Positions 16,486-25,714 of a stretch of DNA of 50,138 nt are shown here, piece by piece. How positions within the stretch are numbered: position 1 is the first letter of the stretch; every line of letters starts with the position of its first letter. The notes beneath the pieces were generated by a model. That model was not told where the DNA came from and did not search any database. It worked only from the letters and a program-made list of their open reading frames with translations. This stretch comes from Candidatus Segatella caccae (lineage in GTDB: Bacteria; Bacteroidota; Bacteroidia; Bacteroidales; Bacteroidaceae). Position numbers and translations under genes: made by a program. The stretch spans positions 1 through 50,138 of the forward strand of contig USOQ01000008.1 in assembly GCA_900556395.1 (NCBI GenBank), in the 5' to 3' direction.

Positions 16486-18879
16486 ATGTCACAAAGAATT
16501 ACATGGTTAGCAATGATGTTGCTAACAGCAGGAGTTACACGAGCTGAAAGCGTGTTATCGGATAGTAGTAAAGTATATGATATTGATGAAGTCATCATCG
16601 TGTCGCAACCTAAGGAGGCTTTCCGACTTCGCCAGCAACCGCTTAGTAGCACTACCTTTGGAAATTTCGAACTCAACAGATTAGGAGCACACGATCTGCG
16701 AGAAGTCGCTGCGTATGTCCCTAACTTCGTTATGCCCAATTATGGTAGTCGTCTCTCATCAGCAATCTACGTGAGAGGTATCGGCAGTCGTGTGAACAGT
16801 CCTGCTGTGGGTGTCTACATGGATGGAATACCCGTGATGAGCAAGTCGGCATTTAATCTACACAACTATCAGCTCAGCCGCATCGACGTACTCCGTGGAC
16901 CACAGGGAACACTCTATGGACAGAATACAGAGGGAGGATTGATAAGACTCTATTCGCGCAATCCGTTTGACTATAAGGGCACGGATGTGAAACTGAGCTA
17001 TGGTAGCAGAAATTATTGCCAGACAGAAGTTGCCCATTATACACACTTGGGTTCTGACATGGCTCTGATGGTAGGCGGATTCTATCAAGGACAGAAAGGC
17101 TTCTTTCGCAACGCCACTACTGGACAGCGAGCTGATGATTATCAGGAAGCCGGAGGAAAGTTCATGCTGATGGGCAGACTCCATTCTGGCTGGAACATCA
17201 ACCTATTAGGCAACTACCAGTATGTGGACCAAAGTGCTTTCCCTTATGGTAAACTCGATTTGGAAAGCAACCAAGCAGAGAATACAGCCTCAACATTCCC
17301 AGGCAGTTATCGACGCAATAATCTCATCACGGGACTCACTCTTCACTATGATGGCCGTGCTTTCTCATTTGCCTCCACTACAAGTTATCAATATCTGAAA
17401 GACCATATGTATATGGATCAAGATTATTTGGCGGCAGACTATATGCGCATGATGCAAAACCAGTTGCAGAACGCCTTTACACAGGAGTTTTCCTTTAAGA
17501 GCAGAAAACCCGTAGGAGGAATCTGGAACTGGGCCACAGGCGCTTTCTTCTCGGCACAATGGCTCAAGACCCAAGGACCCGTATTCTTTGAGTCGGCTCT
17601 TACGACACCTATAGCGAATGCAATACAACAACAGATGTATAACACCATGGTGCAGGCCATGGCGCAACAGATGATGCGTCCTGGAATGACTCAAGAACAG
17701 GCACTCGCTTTAGCAGCACAGACCATCCAACGCGCTGGAGGTGTGAGTATGGCAATAGAGATGGGAGCTCCAGGCACCTATCGCACTCCACAATATAATA
17801 TAGGTTTCTACCATGAGAGTAACTTGCAGATTTCACCGCGACTCATCTTGACTCTCGGTGCAAGATACGACTATATGCAAGCTCGTATACACTATGAGAG
17901 TATGACCTATATGACAGCTCATGCCAACGTGATGGGAAGGCAAGCCAGTTACACCCTGCGCTCGATGCTCGACGGCAAGGACCATCTTGACTTCGAGCAA
18001 CTCCTGCCCAAGCTGGGACTGAGTTACCAACTGGGAAATAACGGCAGCAACATCTATGCTTCGCTAAGCAAGGGTTATCGCGCGGGCGGTTACAACATAC
18101 AGATGTTCAGCGACATCTTACAGGCTGAACTCAATGCCAACAGACAGAACGCCATGAGAGGCGACTATGATGTGCCTCATACGCCAGAAGACTATGAGCG
18201 TGTAAACCAGACTATTGCCTATAAGCCTGAAACCTCGTGGAACTATGAGGTGGGTACACACCTCAACCTCTTTGAGGGACAATTACATCTCGACCTGAGT
18301 ACTTATTACATGAAGGTGAGAAACCAGCAACTCTCCGTCATGGCAGGTAACTATGGTTTTGGTAGAATGATGGTAAATGCAGGAAAAAGTCACACCTGCG
18401 GTCTTGAGTTGTCTGCCAAAGGACAATGCTTGGACGGAAACCTTGACTGGATGCTATCATATGGTTACACACGGGCCATCTTTGATGAATACAGGGATGG
18501 AGAGGGCGACGAGACAGTGAGTTATGCAGACAAATATGTGCCTTACGTTCCTCAGCACACCATGGCTGCATCGGCCGATTATCACATCCCTATGGGGAAG
18601 TCATATCTGCGAAGTATCACCCTCGGTGCCAACGTACAGGCGCAGGGTAAGACCTATTGGGATCCCGCCAATAGCTACGCGCAGAAGTTATATGCCGTGC
18701 TGGGTGCTCATGCCGATGCAGACATGGGAATGATAGGGGTAAGCTTATGGGCTCGCAACTTGAGCAACACCTATTATAATACCTTTGCTGTGGACAATGC
18801 AGCAACAGGTACGAAGCAGTACTTCGCACAGAGAGGCAATCCTTTCCAGTGTGGTGTGGATATTAAACTTCATTTCTGA
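16486..18879 (+). CDS. TonB-dependent outer-membrane receptor
   Basis: A 797-residue receptor of the TonB-dependent type. A signal peptide (residues 1-20, ending TRAES) is followed by a TonB-box-like segment (IDEVIIVSQ), a plug domain (EVAAYVPNFVMPNYG; SAIYVRGIGSRVNSPAVGVYMDGIPV; RIDVLRGPQGTLYGQNTEGG) and a 22-strand-type barrel with alternating aromatic strands, ending GVDIKLHF. It lacks the N-terminal carboxypeptidase-like domain of SusC proteins and has no SusD partner next door, so iron chelate, cobalamin or another small ligand is more likely than a glycan. No riboswitch is recognised in the leader; the phased octamer array upstream is the only regulatory clue. Confidence 0.92.
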   Translation: MSQRITWLAMMLLTAGVTRAESVLSDSSKVYDIDEVIIVSQPKEAFRLRQQPLSSTTFGNFELNRLGAHDLREVAAYVPNFVMPNYGSRLSSAIYVRGIGSRVNSPAVGVYMDGIPVMSKSAFNLHNYQLSRIDVLRGPQGTLYGQNTEGGLIRLYSRNPFDYKGTDVKLSYGSRNYCQTEVAHYTHLGSDMALMVGGFYQGQKGFFRNATTGQRADDYQEAGGKFMLMGRLHSGWNINLLGNYQYVDQSAFPYGKLDLESNQAENTASTFPGSYRRNNLITGLTLHYDGRAFSFASTTSYQYLKDHMYMDQDYLAADYMRMMQNQLQNAFTQEFSFKSRKPVGGIWNWATGAFFSAQWLKTQGPVFFESALTTPIANAIQQQMYNTMVQAMAQQMMRPGMTQEQALALAAQTIQRAGGVSMAIEMGAPGTYRTPQYNIGFYHESNLQISPRLILTLGARYDYMQARIHYESMTYMTAHANVMGRQASYTLRSMLDGKDHLDFEQLLPKLGLSYQLGNNGSNIYASLSKGYRAGGYNIQMFSDILQAELNANRQNAMRGDYDVPHTPEDYERVNQTIAYKPETSWNYEVGTHLNLFEGQLHLDLSTYYMKVRNQQLSVMAGNYGFGRMMVNAGKSHTCGLELSAKGQCLDGNLDWMLSYGYTRAIFDEYRDGEGDETVSYADKYVPYVPQHTMAASADYHIPMGKSYLRSITLGANVQAQGKTYWDPANSYAQKLYAVLGAHADADMGMIGVSLWARNLSNTYYNTFAVDNAATGTKQYFAQRGNPFQCGVDIKLHF

Positions 18880-19034
18880 TGAAGAAACAGAAGTATTTGA
18901 TAAGAATATACGAATGTTTTGAATCGTAAATAAGGTTGGCAGAACAGAACCAGTCAACATCAACCATCCCCAAAGGCACGAAAAAAAAATGTAATATTTT
19001 ATACAGAAAAATTCCATAATCGCAAATTTTATAT

Positions 19035-19042
19035 TACCTTTG
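19035..19042 (+). promoter_or_regulatory. -7 box upstream of the PurF-like gene
   Basis: TACCTTTG matches TAnnTTTG exactly. No convincing -33 box is seen. The leader to the ATG at 19174 would be about 125 bases and holds no recognisable riboswitch. Confidence 0.55.
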
Positions 19043-19173
19043 CAGCGGAATTTGAGATTCTTATCACACTTCAATATACAAAACATTCGCAAGTGGAGGA
19101 ACAAAAAGTCATGAGGTGGATGAAAACCACAGCAGATATTCCTCTTTGCGCAAAATTGAACGAACATAAAATT

Positions 19174-20619
19174 ATGGGAGGCATTTTCGGGACAATATCC
19201 AAGAAAAGCTGTGTCGCAGACCTGTTCTATGGCACCGACTACAATTCACATCTCGGCACACGTCGAGGCGGTTTGGCAACCTACAGTAAAGAGAAAGGAT
19301 TCGTACGGTCTATCCACAACCTGGAGAATTCATACTTCCGCACGAAGTTTGAACCATCACTCGACAAGTTTGAAGGTAGCACATCAGGTATCGGTGTTAT
19401 CAGCGATACAGACGCACAGCCGCTCATCATGAACTCGCATCTTGGCAGATTTGCCATCTGCACCGTGGCTAAGATTCTCAATATCGAAGAGCTGACTCAG
19501 GAGTTGCTCGACAAAAATATGCATTTTGCCGAAATGTCATCAGGCAAAACCAATCCTACGGAGCTCATTGCCTTGCTCATTATTCAAGGTAAGACTTTCC
19601 GCGAGGGTATCGAAAACGTTTATCATCACATCAAAGGTTCTTGCACCATGCTCATCCTCACAGATGACGGCATTATCTGTGCACGCGATAGTTGGGGGCG
19701 AACACCTATTATTATTGGTAGGAAAGACGGTGCCTATGCTGCATCGAGCGAGTCGACCTCATTCCCCAACCTCGATTTCGAGGTGGAGTATAATGTAGGA
19801 CCAGGTGAGATCGTTAAGATAACAGCCGACAGTATGGAGCAGATTCGTCCTGCCAACAAGCGTATGCAGGTGTGCTCATTCCTGTGGGTATATTATGGTT
19901 TCCCTACTTCTACTTACGAGGGACGCAATGTTGAGGAAGTGCGATTCAAGAACGGCTTTAACATGGCCAAGACCGACGATGTAGAGGTAGATTGCTGTAG
20001 CGGTATTCCTGACTCAGGCACAGGTATGGCAATGGGATATGCAGCAGGCAAGCAGGTGGCTTATCAGCGTTGCATCGCCAAGTACACACCCACATGGCCA
20101 CGCTCCTTTACACCTTCCAACCAGGCTATGCGCTCGTTGGTAGCTAAGATGAAACTCATCCCCAACAAGGATATGCTCAAGGGCAAACGTGTGCTCTTCT
20201 GCGACGATAGTATTGTACGTGGCACTCAGTTGCGCGACAATGTGAAGGTTCTTTTCGAACAAGCAGGTCTCAAGGAGTGCCATATGCGTATTGCTTGTCC
20301 TCCACTGGTTTATGGATGTCCCTTCATCAACTTTACCTCATCTAAGAGCGATATGGAGCTCATTACTCGTCGCATCATCGAGAAGTTTGAAGGCGATGCC
20401 AACAAGAACCTCGACAAATATGCCACCACAGGCTCACCAGAATATGAGCGAATGGTGGCAGAGATAGCTCAACAGTTGGGATTGACCTCCCTGAAGTTCA
20501 ATACCATCGAGCAGTTGATAGAGGCTATCGGACTGCCCAAGTGCCAAGTCTGCACCCACTGTTTTGATGGAAGCAGTAAGCACTCACTGGAGCAGTTGGC
20601 CGACGAAGAGGAAGCTTAG
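19174..20619 (+). CDS. PurF-like amidophosphoribosyltransferase paralogue lacking the glutaminase cysteine
   Basis: A 481-residue protein with the PurF two-domain layout. The N-terminal nucleophile-hydrolase domain should begin Met-Cys-Gly, but here it reads M-G-G-I-F-G, and the usual HNGN oxyanion motif reads HLGR. Glutamine hydrolysis is therefore unlikely. The C-terminal phosphoribosyltransferase part has an intact PRPP loop (VLFCDDSIVRGTQ, residues 340-352). Cysteines at 234, 382, 457 and 460 match the places of the iron-sulfur ligands in Bacillus-type PurF. The frame extends to a GTG at 19093, but ATG 19174 gives the family N-terminus. It could be an ammonia-dependent or repurposed enzyme. 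Its stop overlaps that of the convergent decarboxylase gene. Confidence 0.85.
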   Translation: MGGIFGTISKKSCVADLFYGTDYNSHLGTRRGGLATYSKEKGFVRSIHNLENSYFRTKFEPSLDKFEGSTSGIGVISDTDAQPLIMNSHLGRFAICTVAKILNIEELTQELLDKNMHFAEMSSGKTNPTELIALLIIQGKTFREGIENVYHHIKGSCTMLILTDDGIICARDSWGRTPIIIGRKDGAYAASSESTSFPNLDFEVEYNVGPGEIVKITADSMEQIRPANKRMQVCSFLWVYYGFPTSTYEGRNVEEVRFKNGFNMAKTDDVEVDCCSGIPDSGTGMAMGYAAGKQVAYQRCIAKYTPTWPRSFTPSNQAMRSLVAKMKLIPNKDMLKGKRVLFCDDSIVRGTQLRDNVKVLFEQAGLKECHMRIACPPLVYGCPFINFTSSKSDMELITRRIIEKFEGDANKNLDKYATTGSPEYERMVAEIAQQLGLTSLKFNTIEQLIEAIGLPKCQVCTHCFDGSSKHSLEQLADEEEA

Positions 20620-21764
20620 TTGAGGAATCCCAACAAAGCTCCTGCGGCTACGGCCGACCCAATGACACCTGCTACGTTAGGCCCCATGGCATGCATCAGT
20701 AGGAAATTGTGTCGGTCGTATTCCAAACCCAAATTGTTGGAGATACGGGCGCTCATAGGTACGGCGCTCACTCCAGCATTTCCTATCAAAGGATTCAGTT
20801 TCTTGCCCTTTGGCAAGAACACATTCATCAGTTTTACAAATAATATTCCGCTTGCCGAGGCTATGATGAAAGCCAAGGCTCCGAGGGCAAATATCTTTAC
20901 CGTGTTAAGGGTAAGGAACTCAGAAGCCTGCGTGGAACATCCCACAGTAAGTCCGAGCAGCATCACCACAATATCGTTAAGACTGCTTCCTGCTGTCTTG
21001 GCCAGACGTGTAGTCTTACCACTCTCTTTTAGTAGGTTGCCAAAGAAGAGCATTCCCAAGAGAGGCAAACCGCTGGGCACGATGAATGTGGTGAGCAACA
21101 AACCAATAATAGGGAAGAGAATCTTCTCTGTCTGGCTTACCTTGCGAGCAGGTTTCATCTTGATAACTCGTTCGTTCTTAGTGGTGAGAAGACGCATGAG
21201 AGGAGGTTGGATGACCGGCACAAGAGCCATATAGGAATAGGCACAAACGGCAATGGCTCCCATGAGATTAGGACTGAGTTTACTCGACAGGAAGATGGCA
21301 GTAGGTCCATCAGCACCTCCGATGATGGCAATACCAGCTGCCTGGTTGGGCTCGAACCCCAAGGCCAAGGCTATCATATAAGCTCCGAAGATACCAAACT
21401 GCGCTGCAGCACCAATGAGTATCAGTTTAGGATTGCTGATAAGAGCAGAGAAGTCGGTCATGGCACCGATGCCCAAGAAGACGAGTGGGGGATACCATCC
21501 TTGTTTCACACCCTGATAGAAGATGTTGAGTACCGAGTTGTCTTCGTAAAGCCCAATCTCCAGTCCGGCATCAGCACGGAAGGGGATGTTACCCAAGATG
21601 ATGCCTAAGCCTATCGGTACAAGGAGCAACGGCTCGAAGTCTTTACGTATGGCAAGCCAAATGCAAACGATTCCCACCAAAATCATGATGAAGTTTCCTG
21701 CTGTGGCATTGGCAAAGCCCGTATAGGTGAGGAACTCATGAAAGTTTTGTATGATGAAATCCAT
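20616..21764 (-). CDS. Sodium-translocating decarboxylase beta subunit (MmdB/OadB family)
   Basis: A 382-residue polytopic membrane protein, the ion-pumping subunit of biotin-dependent decarboxylases. Conserved family stretches are YQGVKQGWYPPLVFLGIGAM (split around residue 85), GGADGPTAIFLSSKLSP, PLLGMLFFGNLLKESG, LLGLTVG and NPLIGNAGVSAVPMSAR, which carry the sodium-site Asp, Asn and Ser residues. The biotin-carrier gene is 55 bp upstream and the OadG-type subunit before that. The choice between methylmalonyl-CoA and oxaloacetate decarboxylase rests on the alpha subunit, which is not in the window. The stop overlaps that of the PurF-like gene by 4 bases. Confidence 0.93.
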   Translation of the reverse strand: MDFIIQNFHEFLTYTGFANATAGNFIMILVGIVCIWLAIRKDFEPLLLVPIGLGIILGNIPFRADAGLEIGLYEDNSVLNIFYQGVKQGWYPPLVFLGIGAMTDFSALISNPKLILIGAAAQFGIFGAYMIALALGFEPNQAAGIAIIGGADGPTAIFLSSKLSPNLMGAIAVCAYSYMALVPVIQPPLMRLLTTKNERVIKMKPARKVSQTEKILFPIIGLLLTTFIVPSGLPLLGMLFFGNLLKESGKTTRLAKTAGSSLNDIVVMLLGLTVGCSTQASEFLTLNTVKIFALGALAFIIASASGILFVKLMNVFLPKGKKLNPLIGNAGVSAVPMSARISNNLGLEYDRHNFLLMHAMGPNVAGVIGSAVAAGALLGFLN

Positions 21765-21819
21765 AATAATAAATCTTTTAGTTGGACGTGTTATGTGAGG
21801 GAATGAAATAGGGACAATA

Positions 21820-22311
21820 CTAAGCTATCGTTACCAACGTATCGCCTTCCATCACAGCATCACCCTTGTTTACGTTAATGCTTGCGATGGTGCCTGATGT
21901 TTCAGCTTCGATATTGTTTTGCATCTTCATGGCCTCGAGAATCACAACGGTATCTCCCGCGCTCACCTTGTCGCCCACCTTCACTTTTATGTCGTTGATA
22001 GTGCCTGGCAGAGGGGCTGTAACTGGTTTGCCAGCTGCGCTTGCTGAAGCCTTCTTGCTGGCTGCAGGTTCGGCATTGGCAGCTGTTGTTGCACTGCTGG
22101 GGCTTGTCTTGGCATTGTCGGCAGACGATGCTCCGCCCTTGTCACTATGTGCCTCATTCTCTATGCGGAACTTCTGCTTGCCAGGCTTGACAGGTTGCTT
22201 CATCTCCACTTCAAAGGGAATGCCGTTGACGGTTACATGAGCGATATTGCCTTCTATATCTTGTATCTCTACTTCGTAGTCTACGCCTTTTACTTGATAT
22301 TGGTATTTCAT
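21820..22311 (-). CDS. Biotin carboxyl-carrier (gamma) subunit of the sodium-pump decarboxylase
   Basis: A 163-residue protein. The C-terminal 75 residues form a biotinyl domain with the motif EAMKMQN, whose lysine is biotinylated, preceded by PLPGTINDIKVKVGDKVSAGD and followed by SINVNKGDAVMEGDTLVTIA. The N-terminal 60 residues (YQYQVKGVDYEVEIQDIEGN) form the usual small beta domain. An Ala/Ser-rich linker (about residues 60-95) lets the biotin arm swing between the carboxyltransferase and the membrane beta subunit. It is encoded between the OadG-type gene and the beta gene. Confidence 0.93.
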   Translation of the reverse strand: MKYQYQVKGVDYEVEIQDIEGNIAHVTVNGIPFEVEMKQPVKPGKQKFRIENEAHSDKGGASSADNAKTSPSSATTAANAEPAASKKASASAAGKPVTAPLPGTINDIKVKVGDKVSAGDTVVILEAMKMQNNIEAETSGTIASINVNKGDAVMEGDTLVTIA

Positions 22312-22354
22312 AATCTTTGCTTTTTTGAGAGGTTATTAATTCAGCTTTCGCAAA

Positions 22355-22511
22355 TGGGGAAGGTAAAGAATTTAAAGAAGTTAGAGAAGTAAAGCCATAT
22401 GCTTTATAGCTAAATTTACCACAAAAAAGGCTATTGGCTATAACTTCTAACGACCGAAGGGAGTGACAACTTCTTTAACGACTATAGCTTCTTTAACTAC
22501 TATAACTTCCG
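22355..22511. repeat. Diverged copy of the structured intergenic repeat (AACTTC type), inside the decarboxylase gene set
   Basis: This stretch has the layout of the GGAGTTA/TAACTCC repeats elsewhere in the window, but the short unit is AGAAGTTA / TAACTTC. In order it shows AAAGC-CATAT-GCTTT (hairpin), CACAAAAAAGG, CTATTGGCTATAACTTC, then CGACCGAAGGGAG and tandem TTAACTAC/TAACTTC units. TATAGC (22406-22411) pairs with GCTATA (22437-22442). It fills the 220-bp gap between the OadG-type and biotin-carrier genes. Relationship is inferred from order and motif similarity. Confidence 0.55.
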
Positions 22512-22531
22512 TACATGCAAAACTTCAGTTA

Positions 22532-23584
22532 TTAAAATCTCGGATCGTTCCATTTGGTTTGTTTCGGTTTAATGGTAATGATGCCCGATTCGATGTCATG
22601 TACATCCTCCAAGTATTCCTTGAGAGCCAACGAGATGACCGCCATATAGATTTCCTTGTCAATGCCTTTGGTGGTGAGACCTTCCTTGAGCATCACGTTC
22701 GTCTTATGGCCGAGTTCAGAAGTAAGTTCGATAGTCTTCTTACCGGTCTTATATAATAAGGTGGCGTGTCTTTCGGTAGCACGTGCCAAGCGTTGCTTGT
22801 GCTTCATATATGCGCCAAAAAGCCAGAAGAAAACAAAGAGCAGCGCCAAACAGGAGAAGACAATCCCCATAGAGAGAGCAGCAATGCCCAAGCCGTATGG
22901 GTCGGTCTTTTTAAGCATCTGCGACTTACTGAGACTGGTATCTTGAGGCAGATAACCAGGTGTGACATCCTTCAGCTCACATATCTTCCACGAGCCGAAG
23001 TCTTTGCTGAGAGCGTACGATTGATTGGCTGCCAACCAAGGAATACTGATGGAGTCGATCAGGTCGACAGCATTGCCATCGTATAGAGCTATCCAGTTGT
23101 TTTTATCATGGAAAGCATCTGCGATTTCCTTAAGTGGCACCAGTCCGAGTTTTAAGTGGAAAGGTCCATTGCCCTCACTCAGCCATCTATAGTGTCCCTT
23201 CCCCTTAGGGAAACAGTCAGGACATGTCTTTTCTGAGTCTTCCTTCCAGAAATAGCGGTCGTAGATCATCACACTTTTCTTTCCAGCTAACGTTGTGCGA
23301 GGTTCATTGTTTGGTAGGGGAGACATGAGTTTACGCCGCTCTTCGGGCGACATATTCTTGTCGAGTACACGACGGTCGGTAGTGAGAAACATGCCCCGAA
23401 TGTTATAGGTGGTGAACGAAGAGTTCGACAGCTCCACCCATGCTTTGTGAGCACCATACTCATCTACAATGCTTGCCTGATTGTTGATCATGACCTCCGT
23501 TATTCGGATACTCTTAGCCCCTTGTGCCCAAGTGGACAAGGCGGCAACAACAAACATACTGAGTATGAATCCATATTTCTTCAT
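22532..23584 (-). CDS. Lamin-tail domain / OadG-type decarboxylase subunit
   Basis: A 350-residue protein from ATG 23584 (360 from ATG 23614). A signal peptide (KKYGFILSMFVVAALSTWAQG) is followed by an extracytoplasmic lamin-tail domain (IRITEVMINNQASIVDEYG; AWVELSNSSFTTYNIRG; TLAGKKSVMIYDRYFW). One membrane span around residues 235-260 (GIAALSMGIVFSCLALLFVFFWLFG, split) resembles OadG. A cytoplasmic tail ends with IESGIITIKPKQTKWNDPRF. OadG anchors the pump and contacts the beta subunit; the lamin-tail fusion is seen in Bacteroidetes. The start at 23584 puts the signal peptide first and leaves a 39-base leader from the -7 box at 23630-23637. Confidence 0.85.
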   Translation of the reverse strand: MKKYGFILSMFVVAALSTWAQGAKSIRITEVMINNQASIVDEYGAHKAWVELSNSSFTTYNIRGMFLTTDRRVLDKNMSPEERRKLMSPLPNNEPRTTLAGKKSVMIYDRYFWKEDSEKTCPDCFPKGKGHYRWLSEGNGPFHLKLGLVPLKEIADAFHDKNNWIALYDGNAVDLIDSISIPWLAANQSYALSKDFGSWKICELKDVTPGYLPQDTSLSKSQMLKKTDPYGLGIAALSMGIVFSCLALLFVFFWLFGAYMKHKQRLARATERHATLLYKTGKKTIELTSELGHKTNVMLKEGLTTKGIDKEIYMAVISLALKEYLEDVHDIESGIITIKPKQTKWNDPRF

Positions 23585-23629
23585 AGGCATACTTTTTGAG
23601 GGTTTGTGTATCAATAGGTATTACAGCCT

Positions 23630-23637
23630 CAAAGATA
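23630..23637 (-). promoter_or_regulatory. -7 box of the decarboxylase gene set
   Basis: On the minus strand this reads TATCTTTG, an exact TAnnTTTG. A TTTG at 23663-23660 is a possible -33 box at 22 bases. It lies just upstream of the lamin-tail/OadG gene. Confidence 0.65.
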
Positions 23638-23659
23638 CGAAGAAATTTGGAATAAGGCA

Positions 23660-23694
23660 CAAAAAAAGTGCACATTTTTTTATAAATGTGCACT
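23660..23694 (-). terminator. Terminator of the YidE/AspT-type transporter gene
   Basis: A perfect 11-bp stem, AGTGCACATTT (23667-23677) and AAATGTGCACT (23684-23694), with a 6-base loop. On the minus strand it is followed by TTTTTT. It lies about 95 bp past the transporter stop and separates it from the decarboxylase promoter. Confidence 0.85.
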
Positions 23695-23789
23695 CCTTTT
23701 ATAATTTATAAATTTTCGTTTATAAAAATTTATTCTTTCTAAGTATAAAGAGAATAAGGAAGTGTTACTCCCTGTACCCATCCTTCTTA

Positions 23790-25484
23790 TCACCCTCCGC
23801 AGAAGAAAAGTACTACGATCTGCGCAGAGAAGATTCTGAGGAACATACTGAGCGGATAGACAGTAGAATAACCCACAGCAGGTGCCTCCTTGGAACAAGA
23901 GGCGTTAGCATAAGCCAGTGCAGGAGGGTCGGTATAAGTACCGGCTATCATACCCATAATGGTGAAGTAGTTGAACTTATACTTCAGGCGGGCAATAGTG
24001 CCCACAATGAGGATAGGAATAATAGTAATCAAGAAACCCGTATATACATACTTGATACCATCGCCTTGCACTACAGTGTCCCAGAAACCAGCTCCAGCCT
24101 TAATACCGACACTCGCAAGGAAGAGCACAAGTCCTATCTCTCGAAGCATCATATTGGCTGATGTGGTGGTGTAAGTCACCAACTTAAATCGATAACCGAA
24201 GCGACCTATCAAGATGGCAATGATCAGCGGACCACCGGCAATACCCAACTTCAGCGGAACAGGCATTCCAGGGATGGCGAATGGAAGACTACCAAAGATA
24301 ATACCCACCATGATACCAACGAAGATGGTAGCGATGTTAGGTGCATCAAGACGCTTCACAGAGTTACCCATAATCTCGGCAACACGATTGACATTCTCTT
24401 CAGGACCCACAACCAACACCTTATCACCCACATGGAAATGGTGGTTGCGACCAGCGAAGATGTCCATACCCTGACGAGAGATACGAGTCACGTTGACACC
24501 ATATACACTTGAGAAGTGCATCTTGCCAAGCGTTTTACCATTCATCTCAGGACGAGTCACGATGATGCGACGCGACACAAAATGCTGTACCTCATCCTTC
24601 TCACGATCCCATTCTGCTTCGATCTCAGGACCGATGAAAGCCTTGATAGCTTCAGCATCAGCCTCGGCGCATACCACGAGGAGTTCGTCGCCTACCTCGA
24701 AAGTGGTCTGGCTATTAGGAATACTCACCTCACCCTTGTGCAGCAGTCGCGAACAAACAATGTCACGATTGAGGAACTCGGATACCTGTCGTAGAGTACG
24801 ACCAGCGATATACGCATTCTCCACACGCAAATGCATATTGTGAGCCTTGGCATGAGGGTTGGCAGCATCTTCTTCGTTCAACTTTTCTTCTTCGTCGGCA
24901 GTATTTACCTTACAGATGTACTTGATAAGGATCGTAGCACCAATAATACCTACTACACCCAGTGGATAAGCACAAGCATAACCATTAGCAATGCTTGGAG
25001 CACCATTAGGGAAGATGCTAATAAGAGCTTCATTGGCAGCACCAAGACCAGGAGTATTGGTAACTGCACCATAGAGCGTACCGACCATCATAGGAAGGTT
25101 ATTGGGATTGCTGGTGTCGAAGAAGATGTAGTAGCAGGCAAACATCACGCACACATTAAGGAATATCGCCGTTGTAGAAAGCAGGTTGAGTGTTACACCG
25201 CCCTTCTTGAAACTCTCGAAGAAGCCAGGTCCCACCTGCAGACCTATCATGAAGACAAACAGAATAAGTCCGAAGTCCTGTATGAAGGTCAAGATTTCCT
25301 TAGGTCCAGTAAAGCCTACATGTCCTGCCAAGATACCAGCAAAGAGCACGAAGGTAACACCTAATGAAATGCCACCAATCTTAATCTTACCCAAATACAC
25401 GCCGACAGCTATGACGATAGCATAGAGTAGGGCGATATGAGCCACCGAATTGGTGTTTGTAAAAAGGTTGATAATCCAATCCAT
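23790..25484 (-). CDS. YidE/AspT-type (AAE family) putative transporter with two TrkA-C domains
   Basis: A 564-residue inner-membrane protein. About five N-terminal spans ([52 protein letters not shown]) are followed by a cytoplasmic central part with two TrkA-C/RCK-C regulatory domains ([39 protein letters not shown]...GDKVLVVG). A second membrane half repeats the duplication ([34 protein letters not shown]). This is the layout of aspartate:alanine exchangers and E. coli YidE. Substrate is unknown. It is probably monocistronic, with a strong terminator after it. Confidence 0.88.
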   Translation of the reverse strand: MDWIINLFTNTNSVAHIALLYAIVIAVGVYLGKIKIGGISLGVTFVLFAGILAGHVGFTGPKEILTFIQDFGLILFVFMIGLQVGPGFFESFKKGGVTLNLLSTTAIFLNVCVMFACYYIFFDTSNPNNLPMMVGTLYGAVTNTPGLGAANEALISIFPNGAPSIANGYACAYPLGVVGIIGATILIKYICKVNTADEEEKLNEEDAANPHAKAHNMHLRVENAYIAGRTLRQVSEFLNRDIVCSRLLHKGEVSIPNSQTTFEVGDELLVVCAEADAEAIKAFIGPEIEAEWDREKDEVQHFVSRRIIVTRPEMNGKTLGKMHFSSVYGVNVTRISRQGMDIFAGRNHHFHVGDKVLVVGPEENVNRVAEIMGNSVKRLDAPNIATIFVGIMVGIIFGSLPFAIPGMPVPLKLGIAGGPLIIAILIGRFGYRFKLVTYTTTSANMMLREIGLVLFLASVGIKAGAGFWDTVVQGDGIKYVYTGFLITIIPILIVGTIARLKYKFNYFTIMGMIAGTYTDPPALAYANASCSKEAPAVGYSTVYPLSMFLRIFSAQIVVLFFCGG

Positions 25485-25540
25485 TTATCTATCTTCTATA
25501 TAAAAAATGTTTATTTCCGGTTTTTAGTAGGGGTGAATAA

Positions 25541-25580
25541 AAAAGGAAAAATCGGGGACACGCTTTTAGGGTGCCCCCGA
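25541..25580 (-). terminator. Terminator of pgk
   Basis: TCGGGGACAC (25552-25561) pairs with GTGCCCCCGA (25571-25580) except for one internal mismatch. On the minus strand it is followed by TTTTTCCTTTTTT. It lies 134 bp beyond the pgk stop; the bases between (25581-25714) show no gene. Confidence 0.75.
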
Positions 25581-25714
25581 CTTAGAAGTGTTTGATATAT
25601 TGAAACCTATTGAATGCAATAAATCAATCCTTCGTCACAACCACAACATGATGGATGTACACATTGTTCACCCATCAAGGAGTATAGGTGTGTACGAATC
25701 TCTTTTCAGATGAA

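Noticed and set aside
20620..21234. Antisense open frame opposite the decarboxylase beta gene (and similar frames at 14136-14876, 2193-2582, 7945-8475)
   Set aside because: All lie fully within well-supported genes on the other strand and read as shadow translations.
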